A stretch of 64,000 bases of DNA from Roseivirga sp. UBA6061 (lineage in GTDB: Bacteria > Bacteroidota > Bacteroidia > Cytophagales > Cyclobacteriaceae): positions 40,901-104,900 of the forward strand of contig DIYF01000017.1 of assembly GCA_002427745.1 (NCBI GenBank). The letters are read 5' to 3'. The translations under genes were made by a program, and so were the position numbers. The notes beneath the pieces were generated by a model, which searched no databases, was not told the origin of the DNA, and was given only the letters and a program-made list of their open reading frames with translations. Below are positions 58,036-64,000 of this stretch, piece by piece (positions within the stretch are counted from its first letter, which is position 1; every line of letters starts with the position of its first letter).

Positions 58036-58517
58036 TACGCAATGTTTATTTTGAATCGTTTGGAGTGTAGTTTGTACTGCTTCACCAGAGCAACCACTTC
58101 ATCTTTGGTGGGCTCATCAGGAACCGCTATGGCAGGTGCATTGATGATAAAATCCACGGCATCCGGGTCAAATTCATTTACCTCTCTTGCCACAGGATTA
58201 AGCGGGCTGCCTGAGTTAAAAACACTGGGATTTCTGGTATCTCCCGACCCATATATAAAGAAGGGCCGGGCCGTCAGGTTTTGGTTTATTATCTCGAAGT
58301 TCCCGGGATATTTATCTTGTAAAAGGTACTTGATCGAAATACTCTGACCGTTCCATTTGAGCCTTTTATTGGTATCACTGATAAAGTTTGAAAAAGCATT
58401 ATGGATAAATGAAACCGGATGGGTCAGTGCAGTCAGCCAATCGACTTGCCGGACACCTCTCATAAAAGCCGGGATGGTGGCTTCTACTAATTTAGGTATG
58501 TCAAAATCGTATTTCAT
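58035..58517 (-). CDS. tail-module protein, 160 residues
   Basis: A soluble protein with IPKLVEATIPAFMRGVRQVD at its start, then HPVSFIHNAFSNFISDTNKR and a hinge rich in Pro and Asn (GSGDTRNPSVFNSG). The C-terminus is VKQYKLHSKRFKINIA. It is translated in overlap with both neighbours (4 bp upstream, 1 bp downstream). Position between a baseplate-like and a fibre protein suggests a tail or baseplate part; the family is not recognised with certainty. Confidence 0.55.
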   Translation of the reverse strand: MKYDFDIPKLVEATIPAFMRGVRQVDWLTALTHPVSFIHNAFSNFISDTNKRLKWNGQSISIKYLLQDKYPGNFEIINQNLTARPFFIYGSGDTRNPSVFNSGSPLNPVAREVNEFDPDAVDFIINAPAIAVPDEPTKDEVVALVKQYKLHSKRFKINIA

Positions 58518-59365
58518 TCCACACTGAGTTTTAATACCTCTGTATCGTTCAGGTCAGAAATAACCTGAAAGTATCCGCTATTAGGCTCGTAGACCCTGGT
58601 AACATTTATAAAGTCAGCAGCATCTGCCGCTTTAGCCTGAATGCTATGAGTACTCACATCCAGTACACCTTCTACTGCCTGAATGGCATCAACCAGTTTG
58701 ATGACTCTGAAAGATCCATTGAACTCCAGGTTTGCCAGATATCCATTGATGGCATTCTGAACATTCACTTGCAATGTGGACAAGGGCACCAGAGCATTGT
58801 GAAATACTTCAATCGAAAACTTCAGTTGGTCACTGTCATTGGACACAACTGTTACCGATGAACCGGCATACTGTATCAGATTCAGGTAGCCCTGAAAGGC
58901 AGTAAGTTCTTCCGGTTCCAACGCTCTCAGAGGCCCCTCCTCTTCATCCTGCGTGGCTACTTTCACCACGCTAGCTCCGAAATTGCCCGTAACCGCCACC
59001 CGCTTGACAATCTGATCTTCGGGTTTAATACTGGCATAACCGTAGGTACCATCACTATTGAAGAAAAGCGTGTCCCCATTCTGGAACTTTTTGCACTCAT
59101 TTACCAGCCAGGCATCTGTGCCGGGAATGGCCTTGAGTTTTTCTTCCACCTCCGCTTTAAAGAGATCCCAGAGTTTCTCATGAAAGTAAATCGTAACGGC
59201 CGTGATGTAGGCCCAAAGTCTCCAGACGGCTACCTTGGAACTACTGTTCAGATCTTGTAACAGCAGTTCTGTGTCATCACCTGCATAGCCCAGACCATCA
59301 AGGTCTTCCAGGCTATCTTTTTTAGTGATGATCTGTGTATATATTTCATTGATTGTTCTTGACAT
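58514..59365 (-). CDS. baseplate-type tail protein
   Basis: The start MSRTINEIYTQIITKKDSLE at 59365 gives 283 residues; the frame runs to 59413 with a polar leader. The N-terminus is helical, and the segment SSKVAVWRLWAYITAVTIYF with FHEKLWDLFKAEVEEKLKAI recalls baseplate-wedge proteins of Bacteroidota tail modules. The middle includes WLVNECKKFQNGDTLFF and IKPEDQIVKRVAVTGNFGAS. The C-terminal part has repeating alpha/beta sequence with NVQNAINGYLANLEFNGSFR. The baseplate assignment is from general resemblance, not a definite motif. Confidence 0.55.
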   Translation of the reverse strand: MSRTINEIYTQIITKKDSLEDLDGLGYAGDDTELLLQDLNSSSKVAVWRLWAYITAVTIYFHEKLWDLFKAEVEEKLKAIPGTDAWLVNECKKFQNGDTLFFNSDGTYGYASIKPEDQIVKRVAVTGNFGASVVKVATQDEEEGPLRALEPEELTAFQGYLNLIQYAGSSVTVVSNDSDQLKFSIEVFHNALVPLSTLQVNVQNAINGYLANLEFNGSFRVIKLVDAIQAVEGVLDVSTHSIQAKAADAADFINVTRVYEPNSGYFQVISDLNDTEVLKLSVE

Positions 59366-59578
59366 TATGATGAACTGTTTAGAATTGGATAAATCTTTTT
59401 TGGGCTGAACCACTGATGCCTATGCCATCATATGGAGGCAGCCGAGCACACTGAGAATCAGGTCTTGATGGCCTGAGTAACCCAATGGTCATACTGCTCT
59501 CTTGATAGCTTCTGATAAATGGCTCAGCAGAAAGCCGGATAAGTGATCTACAGCTAAGGGTTAAAGACCTGCTGTCTC

Positions 59579-62500
59579 TTATACCCTACCCATATTACTC
59601 TGGAACTTCCTTACTTTCTCTCTCATCAATTCCAGCTCTGCCTGGGTGAAGTTTCTTTTACCGATCGCAAAGAACTTAAAAGTGCCTACGTACACATTAC
59701 CTTCAGTCCCGCCATAGTTAGCCCCGCCTATTCTCAGGCGAATCTGGTCTCCCACCGTAGTACTGAATGCTGCAGTAAGGGTCTGAACCGTATCGTCATA
59801 CATGAATTTCCAGGTATCATCCCCATTCTGACGGCTAATGGCCAGGAAGTTTTCTTCATTGTCTATGTAAGAAGTAAAGCCCGGCAAGGTGGATTGCAGC
59901 CTGAGAAAGTACTTTGTTCCATTGAATCGAGAAACTCTGAACCAATCCGGGGGCTGATTGGTAAAACCCCAATATGTCCAGTCGTTTGTTGCAAAGTTAG
60001 GACTTGAACTATCCAGGGTTTGATATGCCATCTGACAGCATACCGATGGAGAGGTGACCTCCGAAAAGAAATACGGAGCGATAAGCCTGATTCCACTAAA
60101 AGTGCCATCAGTTGTATAAGGCAGGTAAATGCCATCTTTTGAATATACCGGCTGAACACCTCCTTCTACCAGTGACTTCGCAGGGTCCAGGACATTTACC
60201 CGCAATTGTGCACCCGTTTCACCTACCATAGGATAAATGGCATAGAAGTCATTTTCTAAACTAAAGTCTTCTTCAATACTGTAAAGCAGGCTGTTAGCTG
60301 CCACAATAGATTGTCCATCCGTCAGGCCCTGGTTTATCAGCTCCTTCATTTTGGGATGTAACCCCACACCGCCAAGCACTTCCGAACGAGAAAGGAAATC
60401 ACGGGAAAGGATGAAACTTCTCTTTTCCTTATGATAAATATTTTCCTCTATCAATTCTTTCGGGGAATAGGTATTCCCCCTGAAATTGGATGGTATCTCA
60501 GGGATATCAGGGAAGCGGATATCTGAAGATCCGTTATACTGATTGGTTTCTTCATAACCCTTCTGATCAATGACTCCGTTGACTGCTCCTGCCGGTGCCA
60601 GGCCTGATTCCATAAAAGCGTTGACAAAGAGTCTTTCCTGATCTGTCACATTTCTATTGAAGACAATGAGGTATTTCTGACTACCATCGATTCCAAAGTC
60701 TATCCTGGTCAAGAGTGGGTTATCAGCCGGCTTACTGGTAGGGCCATGATCTGTCAAACTGTTGGTATCTCTTCCAGTATGCAGATTGGAACCATCGTAT
60801 TTGATATTGTAACCAATTTCCTGATCTAAAATGATCTGAGTTACCTCTATATTACCGCTGTATGCCGGAGTAGCACTGGCAGCGTCATAATAAACATTAG
60901 GAATTGTCGAAATAGGATGTTTACCGATAGTCCAGGTTTCCGCATTGGTATTATTACTGACCACCAGGAAATCAGTTTGACTGGAATAAGGCAATTTAAA
61001 TTCACCTCTTATGAAAATATCAAAACTGTTCAGAGTCGATAAGAAATGGTCACCTTCTATGCTCAGACGATTTCCCGCAAGCGTGAGTGCTCCATTCTCA
61101 AACCTTGTATCTGCATGAGTATTTATTAGTTCATAATTATCTGCAGCATCTCTGACACTAGAGATCTGGCCATTTGCATCGAAGGTGTATGAATTGATAT
61201 CGGTGAAATCGAAGAAGGCTTCGACTCCGTCCATGTCTTTTAAAGACTTTATAAAACCTTTATAGAAGTTATAATGGAAGACATTTTGTTTCCCCCATAC
61301 ATCGGGTAAAATGGCGTTGACAATAGTGGCATGTTTATTATTGCCGGAAACATCGTAAACCGTTGATCCGCTGCCTTCTGAAAAAACGTATAAATCTTCT
61401 ACACCATCTGTTGAAGGTAATTGTGTGGATAAGGCCTGTATTTCAGTCAGACTAAATGATCTGAACCATTTACCAAATAAAGAAATTTCTCCATCTGTCC
61501 ATCTGGTGCTACCCTCCCCGAGCGAATCAATTCTAAAGCTGTTCCCACTGCTTACAGAAATGTATCCTTCCGTATTTTGAACCCCGTTTATATAGCAAGT
61601 AAATTTAGAATCAGAAAACCTTCTGATCAGTACTACGTCCTGCCATTCTCCTGTTCTTATGGAGTGGGAGAAAGTCATTATACTCTCTGCGCCATTAGTA
61701 TGCCCTCGCAATCTTATTGTTGTATCCGAGGTAGACCATCTGAATAAACTCAGGTCGCCTGACCCAAAAACTGTATAATCTCCCGATCCGGGGTCTATTT
61801 TAACTTTAAACCAAAAGGTGGTGTCCTGATCTCCAGCCACCTGGGTTTCATAAGGTAAGCTTATTGACTGGTCCGTTCCATTTAAAACTACACATGGTGC
61901 ATTTGCCAGCTGCAGTCTGGGAGCGAGTCGTCCAGGGTAATCTAATAGCCTATGCCCCTGTGTATCATATAAACCAGTGCTGTCAGCTGGAACCGGATCA
62001 GTATTGTCTAAGTTATTACTCGTCCAGGTACTTCCTCCTACCAGATCAGTAACCGTTCCATCAGAAGCCACCTGAGGCTGAGCGACAGGGTTTCCGGTTT
62101 TCAATGTTGCAGGAGTCAGCTCACTGTTATAAAAAGAAACCGCTTTAATATAACCCGTAAAATTCCTATCTGCTGCACTAGCTTTATACTTGCCTATTAC
62201 CCAGGAAGTATTAGGATTATACTGATTAACTCCTACTCCCGTTACCTGCGCTCCATAAGACTCTTCCAATCCATCTACATAGATTCTACACTGTAAAGAA
62301 CTGGCCTCATAAACCACTAGAACATCATGATCCAGACCATCTCTCAGGTCTCGAGATGTAATCGTGCGCGTATTTGAAATAGATTTAGTGACGGTGATCT
62401 GAATTTTACCTCCGGTAATGAGTATATAAACTCCACTGCTAATACCACCGGAGTTCGACATAATATCGTATACATTACCGTCTTGCCGAGTAGACACGTT

Positions 62501-63400
62501 GATTGTAAACGCGACAGAAAAGTCTGCATCGGCCATAAAACTAGCCCAAGCAGGAGTTCTTTGCGCATGATCATCGGCTACGTAAGCATTTTTAAAATAG
62601 GATGGACCAGCTATATTATAGCCTTTTTCGTTAAGGTGGGAATAAGGAATACCACTGTCTTCATGAAAATGAGTATTGTCTACTGTGTTAATTATGTTAG
62701 CATGATTGGCACCGGGAGAATAGTCGTACAAAACGTTTCCTGAAGATTCCTCAATCAGGTAATCACATTTTTCTGTACCGTCCAGCCAGCCCTTAAAAGA
62801 AGCGATACTTGCTGTGGAGTTTGCCCCGGTGGCTGTTCTGAATCCACATAGGACAAAAGAACCATTGGGTGATGGTGCAGCCACAGGTAATGCTGTCTGG
62901 GCTTCTACTACTCCATCGATACTAATAGTGAAACTCGTTGACGTTATAGTCAGGTCTACTTCGTACCAATGACCCAACACTCCAGTGGTAGTAGTAAGTG
63001 TGTCGTATTGTGTGGCTGAGTTTCTACGGGTAACCTCAAAGAAGCCAGATCCATCTAAGTTCAGTATGACATATTGTGTAGAGTTGCCATTCCAACTGCA
63101 AATTGTCTGATTGGACAGATCATTGAGTTTGAAAACAACTTTCATTCTTACTTCAGACACTGAACCAGGAGTTATTGAAACGCTCTCGGCCTGAATGGTA
63201 CTGCCATTCCCCCGGAAAGCTCTTCCTTTGAACTGAATATCATCCTGAATCTTCACCTTATCAGCCATACGTCTTCCCATACGTCCATCCTCTTTTACCA
63301 AATGATCAGAGGGCACGTTACCTGAGATATCTGCGTTTCGGCTGGCTCTGTTAAAGAAGCTGCCGACTACCTTGTCCGGAGAAATGTGATTAACTGCCAT
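59579..63400 (-). CDS. large tail spike/fibre protein with LamG-like jelly-roll modules
   Basis: The 1273-residue protein contains repeated concanavalin/LamG-type jelly-rolls at about 60-230, 285-430, 515-690, 785-910 and a divergent one at about 1110-1260. Signs are strand runs such as VSEVRMKVVFKLNDLSNQTI, DADFSVAFTINVSTR and DQDTTFWFKVKIDPG. The end-of-module motif is ESSGNVLYDYSPGANHA (about 212) and EGSGSTVYDVSGNNKHATI (about 675). Such modules bind glycans. The first ~50 residues (VNHISPDKVVGSFFNRASRN) probably attach to the tail. It overlaps the upstream fibre gene by 11 bp. It is probably the receptor-binding spike. Confidence 0.75.
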   Translation of the reverse strand: MAVNHISPDKVVGSFFNRASRNADISGNVPSDHLVKEDGRMGRRMADKVKIQDDIQFKGRAFRGNGSTIQAESVSITPGSVSEVRMKVVFKLNDLSNQTICSWNGNSTQYVILNLDGSGFFEVTRRNSATQYDTLTTTTGVLGHWYEVDLTITSTSFTISIDGVVEAQTALPVAAPSPNGSFVLCGFRTATGANSTASIASFKGWLDGTEKCDYLIEESSGNVLYDYSPGANHANIINTVDNTHFHEDSGIPYSHLNEKGYNIAGPSYFKNAYVADDHAQRTPAWASFMADADFSVAFTINVSTRQDGNVYDIMSNSGGISSGVYILITGGKIQITVTKSISNTRTITSRDLRDGLDHDVLVVYEASSLQCRIYVDGLEESYGAQVTGVGVNQYNPNTSWVIGKYKASAADRNFTGYIKAVSFYNSELTPATLKTGNPVAQPQVASDGTVTDLVGGSTWTSNNLDNTDPVPADSTGLYDTQGHRLLDYPGRLAPRLQLANAPCVVLNGTDQSISLPYETQVAGDQDTTFWFKVKIDPGSGDYTVFGSGDLSLFRWSTSDTTIRLRGHTNGAESIMTFSHSIRTGEWQDVVLIRRFSDSKFTCYINGVQNTEGYISVSSGNSFRIDSLGEGSTRWTDGEISLFGKWFRSFSLTEIQALSTQLPSTDGVEDLYVFSEGSGSTVYDVSGNNKHATIVNAILPDVWGKQNVFHYNFYKGFIKSLKDMDGVEAFFDFTDINSYTFDANGQISSVRDAADNYELINTHADTRFENGALTLAGNRLSIEGDHFLSTLNSFDIFIRGEFKLPYSSQTDFLVVSNNTNAETWTIGKHPISTIPNVYYDAASATPAYSGNIEVTQIILDQEIGYNIKYDGSNLHTGRDTNSLTDHGPTSKPADNPLLTRIDFGIDGSQKYLIVFNRNVTDQERLFVNAFMESGLAPAGAVNGVIDQKGYEETNQYNGSSDIRFPDIPEIPSNFRGNTYSPKELIEENIYHKEKRSFILSRDFLSRSEVLGGVGLHPKMKELINQGLTDGQSIVAANSLLYSIEEDFSLENDFYAIYPMVGETGAQLRVNVLDPAKSLVEGGVQPVYSKDGIYLPYTTDGTFSGIRLIAPYFFSEVTSPSVCCQMAYQTLDSSSPNFATNDWTYWGFTNQPPDWFRVSRFNGTKYFLRLQSTLPGFTSYIDNEENFLAISRQNGDDTWKFMYDDTVQTLTAAFSTTVGDQIRLRIGGANYGGTEGNVYVGTFKFFAIGKRNFTQAELELMREKVRKFQSNMGRV

Positions 63401-64000
63401 AATGAGGGGTTATTTTAAAGTAGTCTGTGCCCACGCATTCGATTCTTAAAAGGTCCTCATCATTCTGAGACGGATAATAACCGTTATCATTGTGGGGTCT
63501 GATATAGAGCTGCCAATGGCCTGCATCCAGACCTGTCTGGAATTGGGCACCCTGCAGTCCACTCTGACCTGCCGCTGCCTTGTAAACCCTGCCATTCGGG
63601 TGAGTAACCAGGTCACCGGCATTGTAATTACCTACCGTGTCGCTTTCATCCAGAGCCGGAGCAAAAGCAAAGGTTCTGACCACATTATCGATGGCTATAT
63701 TGATCACATAAGCCTGCCCGGGCACTCCATTATTCAGGTTGAGCTGAGTCACATTCGCAGACATATTCACGGGATGTTGCCTGGCTGTGCCCAGGTCCAA
63801 TGTCAGAATACCATCAGTATTGTGATCAACAGCAGCTGCCTGGCCTGATAGTGTGGATAACTTTTCGGTGTTAGTCGTAGTGTCTGACTGCACCGCAGTG
63901 ATATCCGTTTCATTCTGGTCTGCCTTGGTTTGAATGGCCCCAAGACTGGCCGCGGTGGCATATTGTCCTGTCCAGACGCTATTGAGGATCGTGTTTATCT
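63390..64000 (-). CDS. tail-fibre-like protein, N-terminus beyond window edge
   Basis: The frame is open to the right edge; the GTG at 63893 is not needed as a start because coding sequence continues upstream (SVWTGQYATAASLGAIQTKA, then DQNETDITAVQSDTTTNTEK). The heptad-like stretch fits a trimeric coiled-coil, followed by beta sequence (DGILTLDLGTARQHPVNMS, GQAYVINIAIDN) and GDLVTHPNGRVYKAAAGQSG, a short carbohydrate-binding-like turn. It overlaps the spike gene. The rest of the tail operon should lie to the right. Confidence 0.65.
   Translation of the reverse strand, partial: INTILNSVWTGQYATAASLGAIQTKADQNETDITAVQSDTTTNTEKLSTLSGQAAAVDHNTDGILTLDLGTARQHPVNMSANVTQLNLNNGVPGQAYVINIAIDNVVRTFAFAPALDESDTVGNYNAGDLVTHPNGRVYKAAAGQSGLQGAQFQTGLDAGHWQLYIRPHNDNGYYPSQNDEDLLRIECVGTDYFKITPHYGS

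Noticed and set aside
63390..63893. GTG at 63893 as the start of the fibre gene
   Set aside because: The same frame stays open to the window edge with plausible fibre sequence, so the true start is outside.

Overview
The window looks like a chromosomal segment of a Bacteroidota bacterium, probably a marine or free-living member of the Cytophagales. This is inferred from gene content: LytS/LytTR two-component pairs, PadR plus FtsX-type permease modules with permease-prefix domains, GIN-domain and DUF3244-like secreted proteins, the TAnnTTTG promoter box before prs, and families of intergenic hairpin repeats. No rRNA, tRNA or CRISPR array was recognised.

Layout. 1-2.8 kb: a truncated LodA/GoxA-type quinoprotein oxidase gene divergent from a PLP decarboxylase. 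2.8-5.5 kb: two tandem copies of a ~325 bp intergenic repeat and the stub of a third, split by an IS110-family element whose bridge RNA can be read by eye; then a cupin gene. 5.5-9.9 kb: a tightly packed minus-strand operon (small protein ending in Gly-Gly, DUF4132 protein, lipoprotein). 10-17.3 kb: small conserved or secreted proteins, a LytS/LytTR pair and an exported HisC-like aminotransferase. 17.3-19.6 kb: housekeeping genes prs, rplY and pth. 19.6-20.2 kb: an array of seven hairpin repeats. 20.2-26 kb: EamA transporter, a second LytTR/LytS pair, a tryptophan-poor beta-barrel-like exported protein, a flavin amine oxidase and an acetyltransferase. 26.4-34.4 kb: PadR plus ABC permease, a HAD protein, a serine-hydrolase-fold protein that has lost its catalytic motifs, and a phytanoyl-CoA-dioxygenase-like gene divergent from a Tat-exported Gfo/Idh/MocA oxidoreductase. 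34.5-38.2 kb: small secreted and membrane proteins, an AlkB-like oxygenase and an AraC regulator. 38.3-43.9 kb: PadR with two tandem FtsX-type permeases behind a long palindromic operator. 44-47.1 kb: an ECF sigma factor coupled to a large membrane-anchored GIN-domain protein. 47.3-56.6 kb: PLP deaminase, active-type serine hydrolase, second Gfo/Idh/MocA protein, a YHS/SPW/SnoaL cluster beside an AraC regulator with two DNA-binding domains, and small exported proteins. 56.9-64 kb: the 3' end of a phage-tail-like operon (fibre, LamG-rich spike, baseplate-like proteins), closed by a terminator and open at the right edge.

The most informative observations are the IS110 bridge RNA, in which all four guide segments fit the element ends and its hairpin target around a CA core; the operon joining a Gly-Gly-tailed, possibly ubiquitin-like protein to DUF4132; the ECF/GIN protein with three copies of an unnamed ~90-residue domain; and the degenerate serine hydrolase. 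All calls come from reading the sequence; no database search was run.
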